A stretch of 61,303 nt of DNA from CAZFLY01 sp964519995 (GCA_964519995.1 CAZFLY010000008.1:1-61303), one strand, 5' to 3'. Counted from the stretch's first letter, positions 26,002 to 35,518 are shown. Numbers and translations are program-made. Notes: generated by a model not told the origin, from the letters alone.

Positions 26002-26145
26002 ACCCTAAATTTTTCGTGTGTTAAGTCAACACCATCAAGCCATATTAGAACTGCCGGCTTTTATTTTCCATGCTTCAGGTGCATCTATATCCGCATCTGG
26101 AGTTCCCCCCAGCGGAATTTGCCCAGTATTATCCAGATTCCACTG
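26002..26145 (-). pseudogene. Relic of a subtilase (peptidase S8) gene
   Basis: On the minus strand from 26145, one frame reads QWNLDNTGQIPLGGTPDADI, then DAPEAWKIKAGSSNMA before a stop. The next frame continues LDGVDLTHEKFR. This is the conserved N-terminal entry of S8 peptidases (xQWxLxNTGQ...DADIDAxxAW...G...VAVxDxGVDxxHxxL), including the catalytic Asp region, broken by a frameshift and with a stop directly upstream of the Gln. The rest of the enzyme is absent. It lies in the ftsK-sigma factor gap of 304 bp, which otherwise shows no gene. Confidence 0.7.
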
Positions 26146-26271
26146 TCTTTAATATAGTATTATCAGGAATTGTAATCATCCCTGTTTTTATACTAATTGG
26201 ACCACAGTAAAACTTTCTATCCGCTCTCAAGTCGCATATAATAATGATAGAGATTTTCAGGAAGTCCGAGA

Positions 26272-26874
26272 ATGGAGCATGCTTTTGAAAAATTGACCGA
26301 TGCAGAACTTCTCGCCCGCTATGCAGCCGGTGACGAAGACAGCTTTCGTGAAATCGTAGCCAGGTACAAGAACAGTCTCTATGCGTTCCTGAAGCAGTTT
26401 CTGAACAAACGGGATATGGTTGAAGATGTCTTTCAGGAGACCTTCTTGCAGGTGTTTGCCAGCCGAGAGAGCTTTGATACCGACCGGCCTTTGCGACCTT
26501 GGCTGTTTACTATAGCCGCCAACAAAGCAAAAGATGCGCTTCGCAAATCACAGCGTGCAGCTGCAATACCCATCGGAACTATATCAGAATCGCAGGAGAT
26601 GTCGTTTGATGATGTGCTCAACACGCTTAATTTTGATACTACAATGCCTTATGAGGAACTCGAGAGGAACGAAACAGCCTCTCGCGTAGGGCAGGTTATA
26701 GCGGATATGCCGGGAAACCTCCGTGGAATACTGATTTTGGCCTATTTTAACCGATTTTCTTACAAACAAATGGCCGAGATACTGAGTATACCTATCGGTA
26801 CTGTCAAGAGCAGACTACATACAGCCGTTGCTCGATTTGCAAAAGACTACAAGGCATCTGTCGGGAGTAAATAG
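26272..26874 (+). CDS. ECF-type RNA polymerase sigma factor
   Basis: 200 aa. Sigma-2: DEDSFREIVARYKNSLYAFL, MVEDVFQETFLQVFASRESF and RPWLFTIAANKAKDALRKSQ. Sigma-4: MPGNLRGILILAYFNRFSYK then QMAEILSIPIGTVKSRLHTA. The linker between them (about 105-140) is unusually acidic. It resembles RpoE-like ECF factors. Its stop is 5 bp before the next gene, which carries an anti-sigma-like N-terminus, so they form a cognate pair. Confidence 0.92.
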   Translation: MEHAFEKLTDAELLARYAAGDEDSFREIVARYKNSLYAFLKQFLNKRDMVEDVFQETFLQVFASRESFDTDRPLRPWLFTIAANKAKDALRKSQRAAAIPIGTISESQEMSFDDVLNTLNFDTTMPYEELERNETASRVGQVIADMPGNLRGILILAYFNRFSYKQMAEILSIPIGTVKSRLHTAVARFAKDYKASVGSK

Positions 26875-26879
26875 ACAAC

Positions 26880-27920
26880 ATGACATCGCTTAGCGACCGC
26901 GAGAAACAACTTCTATTTGATTATTGTTTGGGTTTGACATCAGAGCAAGAGACAATCGAAGCCGAGTCGCTAATAGCATCCAACGAGCAAGCGGCTGCAA
27001 TTCATTCGAAGCTCAAATCTGCTGTCGCCCCGCTTGAGTGTGTTTCGCCTGAAGCATGTCCGGAGGCACTGGTGGAGCGAACGATTATGCGTCTCAAAGC
27101 CGCTGCTGATACCGGCAGGGAACATCTTGAGCAACTTCTTGCTACTGAGCAGGCCCGCAAATCCACTATTAAATTACTTGGATTTCGCGGCAATTGGGGT
27201 GAAGTAGTAGCGATTGCTGCAATATTAATGATTATCACAGCAATTGGGATTCCTTCGCTTGGCTTTGCACGTCAGAAGTATTGGCAGCATCGCTGCCAGG
27301 TACAGTTGGGCAGCATTTTTCAGGGCTTAGCGAACTACGTCTCCGACCATGATGAGCAATTGCCGGCAGTCGCGGCCACAGCGGGTGAGCCTTGGTGGAA
27401 AGTCGGCTACCAAGGCAGAGAGAACCATTCAAATACTCGTCATGTATGGCTGCTTGTGAAGCGTGGCTACGTAAAGCCGGAGAAATTCGTTTGCCCCGGT
27501 CGGCGACAAACTAAGAAGCTACAATTCGATTTACTTCGAGTTGAGGATTACCACGATTTCCCGAGCAGAGCTTACGTCAGTATCAGTTTTCGTTTAAGGT
27601 GCAAGGAAGATAAACGTGATTTAAGTGGGCGAAAAGTCATGATGGCGGATCTGAATCCGTTGCTTGAGGAATTACCTACTGATTATTCGCGTCCGCTTAG
27701 ACTTCGCGTGTGTGAGGAAATGCTCAAGTCCAACAGCTATAACCACAACCGTCGTGGACAGAACGTAATGTTCAGTGACGGTTCCATCGTGTTTGCGAGA
27801 GCACGGTATGTCGGTGAACAGCAGGACGACATTTTCACTTTGCGGGATATGTCTTGCGGCTCCGAAGTTAAAGGTTGCGAAAGACCTTCTTGTGTGACCG
27901 ATACGTTTCTTGCCCCATAA
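26880..27920 (+). CDS. Anti-sigma-like protein with a periplasmic H-x-DG pseudopilin-like domain
   Basis: 346 aa. The N-terminal about 75 residues (SLSDREKQLLFDYCLGLTSE, then QETIEAESLIASN) look like a cytoplasmic anti-sigma region without Zn ligands. A membrane helix (about 106-122, VVAIAAILMIITAIGIPSLG) is followed by the layout of type II pseudopilin/DUF1559 proteins: a helix (CQVQLGSIFQGLANYVSDHD), 'WWKVG', a 'FVCPGR' Cys and the terminal NHNRRGQNVMFSDGSIVF. That last motif is the H-x(9-10)-DG signature of planctomycete pseudopilin-like proteins. A sensor fused to an anti-sigma factor is the natural reading. The GGGAG ribosome site lies inside the sigma gene end. Confidence 0.7.
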   Translation: MTSLSDREKQLLFDYCLGLTSEQETIEAESLIASNEQAAAIHSKLKSAVAPLECVSPEACPEALVERTIMRLKAAADTGREHLEQLLATEQARKSTIKLLGFRGNWGEVVAIAAILMIITAIGIPSLGFARQKYWQHRCQVQLGSIFQGLANYVSDHDEQLPAVAATAGEPWWKVGYQGRENHSNTRHVWLLVKRGYVKPEKFVCPGRRQTKKLQFDLLRVEDYHDFPSRAYVSISFRLRCKEDKRDLSGRKVMMADLNPLLEELPTDYSRPLRLRVCEEMLKSNSYNHNRRGQNVMFSDGSIVFARARYVGEQQDDIFTLRDMSCGSEVKGCERPSCVTDTFLAP

Positions 27921-28201
27921 TTGCAGTATCACGTCGTATTGTTGCCTGCCTAAAATGAGCATTTGCAATTTTTTCGATATTCGCTAAACACATAATAAAA
28001 TGGTGTCGGGTGCTCAGTCGGCCAAAGTCTGCAACGCCGAGTTAGCAATCTGAGACAGAGAATCAGCCCGCCAATGGCTAACGTATGGCCAGAAATAACA
28101 AAAAAGCGCTTGTCGTATGGACTTAACCCAATGTATCATGTGATTTTTGATTATTCTGCTTGAACTGATGCTTTGAAACAGTCTTTTTGGAGGTTGAAAA
28201 A

Positions 28202-30232
28202 TTGACTCAGGTTGCTGATTTTCGTAACATCATTCTTTTGGGGCACGGCGGCAGCGGCAAAACTTCGCTGGCCGAGGCAATTCTGCACACAACCGGTGCA
28301 ACAAACCGCTTGGGAAGTGTTGATGACAAAACAAGCATCTGCGATTACTACGAAGAAGAGAAGGAGCACCAGCACTCAATTCAGTCCACGGCGGTGTACG
28401 CTAACTACGCCGGAAAACTTGTCAATATCATCGACACACCCGGTTATCCTGATTTCATCGGTCAGACTGTCAAAGCAATCCCAGCCGCTGAGACTGCTGT
28501 TATTGTAATAAGCGCTGCTGCCGGAATTGAGACTAATACCCGAAAGCTCTTTAAGTTGGCTACCGAGACAAATCTTTCCAGGGTTATAGTTATAAACAAG
28601 ATGGATGCGGAGAATGTTGATCAGCTTGAGCTGATAAAGAATATTCAGGAAACGTTTGGCTCCCAGTGTCGCTGCGCCAATTTACCAACCGCCGAAAAGG
28701 GGGCCGTTATTGATTGTATTAAGAATGACGGCGGTGATTCACCTGTGATGGATGTCAAACAGGCCCACACCGAGCTTATTGAAAGTGTCATTGAAGCTGA
28801 TGATGCTTTGATGGAAAGCTACCTTGGCGGTGAAGAAATACCGGCGGAGAAAATAGCATCGGTGTTTGTGGAAGCCCTGAAAGCCGGCACGCTCATACCG
28901 ATAGTCTTTACTGATGCCCGCAAAGAGATAGGTATAACGGAATTTCTTGACCTTGTCGTTAAATGCACGCCTTCGCCGGCCCAGGCAAGTGCCAAAAACC
29001 TGACAGATGGTGACAAAGTAACCGAGCTCAAAGCTGATTCGACTGGTCCTCTGGCTGGGCTTGTCTTCCGTGTCGGATTTGATCAAAAGTCCAATATGAA
29101 GTACATAACCATACGTATATACAGTGGAGCGATCAATTCGGATACGAATCTTTACCGTAATAATGAGAGAAAGGCTATCCGACCAGGCCATATCTTGAAA
29201 TCGCAGGGCGGCGAAACCAAAGAGATTGATGCAGGTCTCGCAGGTGACATTGTAACACTTGCCAAGGTCGAAGAGCTAAGAATCGGCGACCTCATTCACG
29301 ATGGCAGGGTAGCTGGAAAGTTCACCCAGCCTGCTGTGCCGGAGCCGATGTTCTCTTTGGCACTTGAGCCGGCCACAAGAGGCGACGAGCAAAAAATCAG
29401 TGGCGCACTTGAGAAACTATGCGAGGAAGATCCCTGCTTTAAAATCAGCAGAGATATGCAAACGAAAGAATTAGTCGCCAGCGGGCTCGGCGACTTGCAC
29501 CTGCGAGTCATGCTCGAGAAGATGGAAAAGCGTTATAAGCTAATGGTAACGGCAAAGGAGCCGAAGATTCCTTATCGGGAGACAATTAGCACAAAGGCGG
29601 AAGGTCATTACCGTCATAAAAAGCAGACCGGCGGCGCAGGCCAGTTCGGCGAAGTTTACCTCCGCGTCGAGCCGGCTGAACGAAACTCGGATCCGCCATT
29701 GCAGTTTAGCTGGGATATATTCGGCGGTTCGATACCCGGTCAATATGAGCCGGCCGTGCTCAAGGGTGTAAACGATGTGATGCAAAGTGGGGCTGTAGCA
29801 GGGTTCCCGTTGCAGGATGTAAAGGTCTCTGTTTACGACGGCAAACACCACCCTGTCGATTCGAAAGAAGTGGCATTTCGGGCTGCGGGTAAGGGTGCAT
29901 TTGTTGACGCTGTTCAAAAAGCAAAACCTGTTCTTCTTGAGCCGATTGTCGATATGGAGGTTACCGTTCCTGCCGAGAATATGGGTGATATTGCCGGCGA
30001 TCTCGCATCAAAACGAGGTCGGGTACTTGGGCAGGAAATGCTTGCAGGCAATTTTATTGTCCTTAAGGCCCAGGTTCCACTGTCGGAAGTCACACAATAC
30101 AACAGTCAGTTAAAGAGCGTTACCGGCGGACGCGGCAGTTACTCGATGTCGCTTAGCCATTATGAGATAGTGCCCCCGAATGTGCAACAACAGATTGTTG
30201 CACAATATTCTAAAAAGAAAGAGTCTGATTAA
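28202..30232 (+). CDS. Elongation factor G paralogue (EF-G2-like)
   Basis: The start is TTG 28202, with GGAGG (28189-28193) 8 nt upstream; an upstream TTG would overlap the ribosome site. 676 aa. GTPase motifs: G1 GHGGSGKT (14-21 after the start), G3 DTPGYPDF, G4 NKMD. Then domain II (AGLVFRVGFDQKSNMKYITI), domain IV (KPKIPYRETI-type strand, HYRHKKQTGGAGQFGEVYLR) and domain V (RGRVLGQEMLAG). The sequence is that of the divergent EF-G2/FusA2 group rather than the canonical factor, with 'EEEKEHQHSIQSTAV' in switch I. Such paralogues may act in ribosome recycling or stress; the role is not settled. Confidence 0.88.
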   Translation: MTQVADFRNIILLGHGGSGKTSLAEAILHTTGATNRLGSVDDKTSICDYYEEEKEHQHSIQSTAVYANYAGKLVNIIDTPGYPDFIGQTVKAIPAAETAVIVISAAAGIETNTRKLFKLATETNLSRVIVINKMDAENVDQLELIKNIQETFGSQCRCANLPTAEKGAVIDCIKNDGGDSPVMDVKQAHTELIESVIEADDALMESYLGGEEIPAEKIASVFVEALKAGTLIPIVFTDARKEIGITEFLDLVVKCTPSPAQASAKNLTDGDKVTELKADSTGPLAGLVFRVGFDQKSNMKYITIRIYSGAINSDTNLYRNNERKAIRPGHILKSQGGETKEIDAGLAGDIVTLAKVEELRIGDLIHDGRVAGKFTQPAVPEPMFSLALEPATRGDEQKISGALEKLCEEDPCFKISRDMQTKELVASGLGDLHLRVMLEKMEKRYKLMVTAKEPKIPYRETISTKAEGHYRHKKQTGGAGQFGEVYLRVEPAERNSDPPLQFSWDIFGGSIPGQYEPAVLKGVNDVMQSGAVAGFPLQDVKVSVYDGKHHPVDSKEVAFRAAGKGAFVDAVQKAKPVLLEPIVDMEVTVPAENMGDIAGDLASKRGRVLGQEMLAGNFIVLKAQVPLSEVTQYNSQLKSVTGGRGSYSMSLSHYEIVPPNVQQQIVAQYSKKKESD

Positions 30233-30239
30233 AGCCTGT

Positions 30240-30260
30240 CCCCGCATGCTGTAGGCGGGG
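30240..30260 (+). terminator. Hairpin after the EF-G paralogue
   Basis: CCCCGC (30240-30245) and GCGGGG (30255-30260) form a 6-bp GC stem with a 9-nt loop 8 bp after the stop codon. No T-run follows, so termination is uncertain. It lies between convergent genes and belongs to the type of short GC palindromes seen elsewhere in the window. Confidence 0.35.
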
Positions 30261-30311
30261 ATCCAACAACAAATAGTGTCACAGTACGCAAAAAAGAGAG
30301 AATCCGAATAG

Positions 30312-32903
30312 CTACTGGGCGCCTGTGAGCCAATGGTCAGTGAAGATTCCGAGGTCAACGAAATCAACGCTCCCACTATTGTTTAGGTCGACACCACTAC
30401 ACCAATCCGGCTCACCGCAACCCTTTTTTAACCAGCAGTTGGCAAACGTAGCATAGTTGGTGAAGTTCAGCGGCAAATACTCGAATCTTTTTACAACAAG
30501 CTCAAATTCCTTACCGTCGCCTGGCGGATCGCCATTGATCAGCCAGAGATTTATGCGTGTGGTTTCGTCACCTGGAGGTGGGATCTCCCCAGAATGGTCG
30601 AAAGTGTACTCGGCTGGATTCTCAGTGTTTGGGTTGGTTACGAGGTCTTTTCCTGCGAGGGATCGGAACCATATCTGTTCCGGCTCCCACGTAAACGCAT
30701 GAACCGTCTGAACAAAGTCTGGACGCATGTGGAAACGATACCTGTGACCTGGTGGACTCCAAGGCTGAACAACGAACTGTCCATCGGGTGCATCTGGCCC
30801 CTCGTTCCAGCGGCTGAATTCGATATCTATCTCCCGGTAACTATAGGACGGGTTGTTGCTCCATGTAAAAAGCCCCACAACCACGTTATCTGGCGGGTTG
30901 TCCACACGGCTATCAAGGTAGAACCGATATGTACCGTAGCCAAGTGAATCCGCCAGAATCACCTCAGAACATTTCCATATACCTTGGTTTCTTCTAATCT
31001 TGAGATGTAGCCGTTCCTCTTCGTCCACCCACACGTTCTGCGGTGAATGAGAGAAATGATTACTACCTGGGCCCCAAAAGCCAGACTTTAAAAACCATTC
31101 ATAACCTGAGAACTTCACGCTCGGAAGGCTACGCGTAACCATCTTTGCTGCGACGGCGAGGTCGAACAACTCTTTCGGTAGTTCCGCTTGCCCGCTAAGA
31201 AGCGGTGGATTATCATTCGTTGAATCGCAGGGCTTGGGCAGGACGAACGCAGAGATGGTAGTGGCTACAAAGTCGCTCCCGCCAGTATTGATGTTATACG
31301 TCCAGCTCCCATCATCCTTGATCGCGGTACAAGGCCTATCCCAGTATGGCTTGGTCCACCAAGTGCCATACACCTCAATGTAAACCGCCATGATGTAGTC
31401 GTTAGGATCAAGGTTGTAAACCATGCCCTCAAGGAGTTCATCTTTACTGCCCCACGGAGGAACATAGGTGAAAACAAGTGCTGGTGCGGTCGGCGCTGGC
31501 TTGATCTGCAACTCCGCTGACTGACAGACAGTGTTGCCATACTCGTTCGTGACCACCACATCATAAAGCCCTGCATTGCTGAATCTAAGCCCACGCAATT
31601 CCAACACCTCCTCAGTTTCATCCGGGAGGGACTGTCCGTCATGTCGCCATTGGTATTTAAGCGGCGGCGTTCCGACAGCTTTTACTCTGAATCGCGCTGG
31701 ACTTCCTTCCAGGCAAGATGAATCCCGCGGTTGCTCGGTGATCAATGGGCTAGTGCCACCTTCAACCAAATTAACATCAGCGAGCCACGCGCTAGCATCA
31801 CTTGAAGACGAAGCATTCCAGTGCACCCATGTGAGCCCCTGACTACCATTTCCGAGATACATGGTTTGCTGTTGCCATTCTGAAGTCGTTGGATTGCAAT
31901 AGAGACGCTGATAGGGGAAGCCGCCCATGAGTTCTAAAGAATCCTTCAAACTCTCCGCCTGAAGACGCCAGGCAAACGTAAGTGTCCCCGGGCCAGTGAC
32001 GTCGGCATGCAGACAGGCAAAGCCGTCAGTCTGCGTGTTGCTCTTTGCCGTCGGTCTCCTCTCGAAGGTATCAGTGGTCTGGCCGAACCAGGAGCCTGTG
32101 AGCGAACTATTTGACCATTTCCACCCTGGAGTGCCGAGGGCGAGGTCCAGAGGATAGGTGGGAATGACCGTCAGTTGTGCAATGTCACTTACCACTTCGC
32201 CATAGTCATTGCTGACGACTACCTGATAGGCGCCGGTGTCATCAAGAGTGATATCACAAAGCATTAGGTCTCGGAACGTCCACCCGGGAATCACCTCGCC
32301 ATTGTGTTGCCACTGGTAGCTAAAAGGTTCGGTCCCCTCCACCCAAACCCAGAAATCAACACAGCCCTCAGCAGTCATTATCTGGCTGGTTGGCTGCAAA
32401 ACGATTCTCGGAGGAACACCACCGGGTAAGAAATGCACGCGATCAAGCCAGCTTGTTGACTGATCACATTCAATGCTACAGATACAGTAGAGTGTCCAGG
32501 TAAGTTTGTGTTTACCTGTTTGGATGTCGCAGTCAACAACATGTCCCCAGTCCGAGTTCACATAGCGCCACATCTTGGACGAATCATCTACCCAGTAGTC
32601 CATGTAAGTACACTGCATGGAAGTTTGATGAATTCTCCAGTCAAACTCTAATCGTCCTGGGCCTTCCACGGTGGTGGATATCCAGCTCGTCTGATCCACC
32701 GAACTCACCGGGCCGCTCTGGGCGGCATCGATACTATCCGCACTCACATCCGTTTGTCCAAACCAATCCGATTCTCCGCCGGTTTCCCATTGCAGTTCGG
32801 TAGCATCGAGTGCTTCAGCCAGACTTGTTGTGGCTTTTGCCGAATGAGAACTTGACAAAAAAAGCAACAGACCAAAAACCAAGAACCATCGACTTGTATT
32901 CAT
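30312..32903 (-). CDS. Secreted GH16-like glycan hydrolase with Ig-like domains and dockerin-like tag
   Basis: 863 aa. GGAGG lies 7 nt upstream of the ATG and a signal peptide follows (WFLVFGLLLFLSSSHSAKAT). Two stretches with a Trp-rich lectin-like pattern (around 40-150 and 255-380) each precede an immunoglobulin-like domain (VVSNDYGEVV and VVTNEYGNTV ends). The C-terminal half (about 590-825) has the GH16 catalytic signature YREIDIEFSRW (ExDxxE) with FTWEPEQIWF, as in beta-glucanases, laminarinases and agarases. One EF-hand-like element closes it (DLNNSGSVDFVDLGIFTDHW). Exported; substrate a beta-linked polysaccharide, exact bond unknown. Confidence 0.8.
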   Translation of the reverse strand: MNTSRWFLVFGLLLFLSSSHSAKATTSLAEALDATELQWETGGESDWFGQTDVSADSIDAAQSGPVSSVDQTSWISTTVEGPGRLEFDWRIHQTSMQCTYMDYWVDDSSKMWRYVNSDWGHVVDCDIQTGKHKLTWTLYCICSIECDQSTSWLDRVHFLPGGVPPRIVLQPTSQIMTAEGCVDFWVWVEGTEPFSYQWQHNGEVIPGWTFRDLMLCDITLDDTGAYQVVVSNDYGEVVSDIAQLTVIPTYPLDLALGTPGWKWSNSSLTGSWFGQTTDTFERRPTAKSNTQTDGFACLHADVTGPGTLTFAWRLQAESLKDSLELMGGFPYQRLYCNPTTSEWQQQTMYLGNGSQGLTWVHWNASSSSDASAWLADVNLVEGGTSPLITEQPRDSSCLEGSPARFRVKAVGTPPLKYQWRHDGQSLPDETEEVLELRGLRFSNAGLYDVVVTNEYGNTVCQSAELQIKPAPTAPALVFTYVPPWGSKDELLEGMVYNLDPNDYIMAVYIEVYGTWWTKPYWDRPCTAIKDDGSWTYNINTGGSDFVATTISAFVLPKPCDSTNDNPPLLSGQAELPKELFDLAVAAKMVTRSLPSVKFSGYEWFLKSGFWGPGSNHFSHSPQNVWVDEEERLHLKIRRNQGIWKCSEVILADSLGYGTYRFYLDSRVDNPPDNVVVGLFTWSNNPSYSYREIDIEFSRWNEGPDAPDGQFVVQPWSPPGHRYRFHMRPDFVQTVHAFTWEPEQIWFRSLAGKDLVTNPNTENPAEYTFDHSGEIPPPGDETTRINLWLINGDPPGDGKEFELVVKRFEYLPLNFTNYATFANCWLKKGCGEPDWCSGVDLNNSGSVDFVDLGIFTDHWLTGAQ

Positions 32904-33097
32904 ATTAATGCCTCCTTCAACGCATCAACGTTTTACGCTTTTCGCAATTTGAACTAATCTCCAAAAGTTAAATCCTCTCCTTAGATGTTAAAAATCATTG
33001 TAACAATTGGATCGCACGCTTGTCAAATTTTTTCTGCTAGTCATTGCAGTCTATGCCAGAGAAAGCGTGCCCGGAAAATCGAGTTATGAGCGAAGAG

Positions 33098-34126
33098 TCA
33101 CGAACAAATTGCCTTTGTCAATTTGGTGCGGTGTTTATTTAGCCATTTGGCTTTACGCAGTATCATCTGCAGGAAATCAAGCCCGCTTAAGTTGCCGAAA
33201 AATCCGGTTGCAGCTATCGGTAAAACCGCCTCAGCTATCATTGTTTCAATCATCAAACAAGTGAGCGAATCAAGTTTATTTTTATCCAGTTCTATTAACT
33301 CTTTGTATCCTGCTAAAAACTGCAACAGTCTTTCCTGGTCAAAATAGTCAGGCCAGTCTGCCGGATTCGGCCGACCGCCGACAATACTAAACTGCAACAT
33401 TCCGTTAGCCAGATCGGTAACCGGCGGCGCAATCCTAACCGAATCAAAATCAAGGACCGCAACAACCCGCTGATCGGAGAAAAGCATATTGCCCGGATGC
33501 CAATCGCCGTGCACAGCCTGCTGATCCCACGAGTCAAATCCAAGTTCATTTACACGAACGCTCGATGCGTTGTAGAGCACCATAAGCGCCTCAGACGTGG
33601 CCTGCAATTGCATGTCGGGGCTGGTTTTTCTATTTTGTTCCACTATTTTGAGGTGCCTGCGAACGCTTATGGAATCGTGGAAACTGCCCTTTAACGGCTT
33701 CCAACCATGCACAAAATCGGTCAAATACTGATGAAACTTAGCCAATAGCCGACCTGCATCCGCGGCAGCTTCGGGAGAGCCTTCATAGCGAACACCTGCG
33801 ATAAAATCGAATAATTCGTAGATGTGGTTGTTTAGCCGCAGGATTGTGTTGCTCTCGTCGCGTGTCGGGACAAGCGAAGCGGTTGGATACGACTTTTTGG
33901 CCAGATGGGCCTGAACGGCATGTGTGAACGCAACGCGGTACAGGTCATCTTTACCTTTGGGTCTGCGTTTTAGAAGGAATTTGCCGCGTTCGGATGTAAC
34001 GACTACCTTTGGCACACGCCTGTCGCCCGCGGAAAGAGGCCTGACTTCGTGAATTACTCCGATATCGTAGTGACTCAGAACTCGTGCAAGCTCTGCAGAA
34101 GAGAAATGTGCACCGCCTCTTGGCAT
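33098..34126 (-). CDS. Aminoglycoside phosphotransferase/CotS-fold kinase
   Basis: 342 aa. The nucleotide-binding half has 'FLLKRRPKGKDDLYRVAFTH', and the catalytic loop AVHGDWHPGNMLF is the Brenner motif (HxDxxxxN) followed by VLDFDSVRIAP with the metal-binding Asp. This is the APH/choline-kinase fold with CotS-like proportions; substrates range over sugars, cholines and cell-wall precursors, and resistance to antibiotics should not be assumed. It lies 74 bp downstream of the Ser/Thr kinase gene on the same strand and may be co-transcribed. No clear ribosome site. Confidence 0.8.
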   Translation of the reverse strand: MPRGGAHFSSAELARVLSHYDIGVIHEVRPLSAGDRRVPKVVVTSERGKFLLKRRPKGKDDLYRVAFTHAVQAHLAKKSYPTASLVPTRDESNTILRLNNHIYELFDFIAGVRYEGSPEAAADAGRLLAKFHQYLTDFVHGWKPLKGSFHDSISVRRHLKIVEQNRKTSPDMQLQATSEALMVLYNASSVRVNELGFDSWDQQAVHGDWHPGNMLFSDQRVVAVLDFDSVRIAPPVTDLANGMLQFSIVGGRPNPADWPDYFDQERLLQFLAGYKELIELDKNKLDSLTCLMIETMIAEAVLPIAATGFFGNLSGLDFLQMILRKAKWLNKHRTKLTKAICS

Positions 34127-34200
34127 GAATCAATTGATTATTAATGATTGGCTATTGATTATTCAGTTCCGGCAATCAACTACTTAAAGCTTGTAGATGG

Positions 34201-35424
34201 CTAAAACGCTAATAGAAGGACGATGACCAGAAAGAATACTGCCGCTACTATACCTAAGATTAACACCGCAAGTCGGTAGCGGGTGATCTCTTCTGCAGCG
34301 TAGGTTTCTTTCTCCATCTCGATGGCCTCTCCATTTTCCAGTTGCTCAAGCTCAGAAGCATCAAATCTCTTGTGTGCCCGAATGGGCGGTTGGCCTTCAC
34401 GGAGTGCTTCCAGGTCTTTCAGCAGCTCTTCAACATTGGCGTAGCGGTCTTCTTTGTGTTTAGCCATCATGATTTCAATGACTTCGGAAACCCCTGCCGA
34501 CAATGAGGTGTTGATGTGGTCGGGCGGAATCAGCCGTTCCCGAAGGTGTTTTCTCATAATCTCAGTAGAGTCGTCCGCCATGAAAGGCACTCTGCCGGTC
34601 ACCATGTGGTAGAAGGTCGCGCCAAGACCGTAAATGTCGGCTCTGCCGTCGATATCAATTTTGCCCCTAATTTGCTCCGGTGCAATGTAGTAAGGTGTCC
34701 CGTAAGCTTTTCCTGCTTCACTTTGCGCTGCTTCGATGTCCGTTGTCTCACGTGCCAAACCCATATCCGCAAGCTTAACCGTGCCATCGACACTTATCAT
34801 TATATTCTTGGGCTTGACATCACGGTGAATAAGACCATTGGCATGAGCGTGAGCAAGGGCACGAGAGACCTGAATTATAATGTCAATGGCTTCTTGCTCT
34901 TCAAAGACCTTGCCAGCTGTCAGATCATCAGATATGGTCTTACCCTCGACGTACTCCATTACGAAGTAGTGATACCCACCTGCCTCACCGACATCGATAG
35001 CCTGGACGATATTGGGATGATTGAGTTTGCCGGCAGCTTGGCCTTCCTTGTAGAATCGCTGCACATATTCTGGGTTCTCACTGAAGCGTTTCGGCAAAAC
35101 CTTTATAGCAACAGTACGGTTCAAACTTAACTGCTGAGCATTATAAACAAATGCCATCGCACCGGCACCGATCTTGCCGAGTATTCTGTAGCCCGGAATC
35201 TGGTGTGCTGCCGCCTTACTCTCCTTTATGCTTGTCTTTAATCTCTCGGCCTGGGTGCCAGTTATATAACCAAGGTCGATCATAAGATCCTTGAGTATAA
35301 TAGGATTGACCTTTCGGCGGGCTTCCAATTCTTTAAGCGAGTGATGTAACTCCTCGTCTGTGCAGAGACCCTGCTCCACTGCTATTTTGCCAAAAACCGT
35401 ATCGTAACTTGTCTCGTTTGACAT
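34201..35424 (-). CDS. Membrane Ser/Thr protein kinase with N-terminal MshEN-like domain
   Basis: 407 aa from ATG 35424 (an upstream TTG at 35436 adds four residues). An N-terminal about 70-residue region (FGKIAVEQGLCTDEELHHSL, YITGTQAERLKTSI) resembles the MshEN/T2SSE_N fold. The kinase domain follows: IGAGAMAFVYNA glycine loop, VAIKVLP Lys, HRDVKPKNIM catalytic loop, DMGLARE (DMG instead of DFG), GTPYYIAPEQI activation loop. A C-terminal membrane helix (LAVLILGIVAAVFFLVIVLL) ends the protein with no extracellular PASTA domain, so it senses through its N-terminus or membrane. A consensus promoter lies about 100 bp upstream. Confidence 0.9.
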   Translation of the reverse strand: MSNETSYDTVFGKIAVEQGLCTDEELHHSLKELEARRKVNPIILKDLMIDLGYITGTQAERLKTSIKESKAAAHQIPGYRILGKIGAGAMAFVYNAQQLSLNRTVAIKVLPKRFSENPEYVQRFYKEGQAAGKLNHPNIVQAIDVGEAGGYHYFVMEYVEGKTISDDLTAGKVFEEQEAIDIIIQVSRALAHAHANGLIHRDVKPKNIMISVDGTVKLADMGLARETTDIEAAQSEAGKAYGTPYYIAPEQIRGKIDIDGRADIYGLGATFYHMVTGRVPFMADDSTEIMRKHLRERLIPPDHINTSLSAGVSEVIEIMMAKHKEDRYANVEELLKDLEALREGQPPIRAHKRFDASELEQLENGEAIEMEKETYAAEEITRYRLAVLILGIVAAVFFLVIVLLLAF

Positions 35425-35518
35425 CAGATTATCCAAAGAACACAGCAGCTACGTTCTTCTGCTGAGGAGCGAATTCTTCGATTATAGCCAAACATCCGAT
35501 AACAACCTCATCGTGCTA

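Noticed and set aside
30312..32903. Cellulosomal assembly via dockerin
   Set aside because: Only one half-repeat of the EF-hand element is present and no cohesin is seen, so a cellulosome is not supported.
33098..34126. Antibiotic resistance (aminoglycoside phosphotransferase)
   Set aside because: The fold is shared with many metabolic kinases; neighbours and sequence give no sign of resistance.
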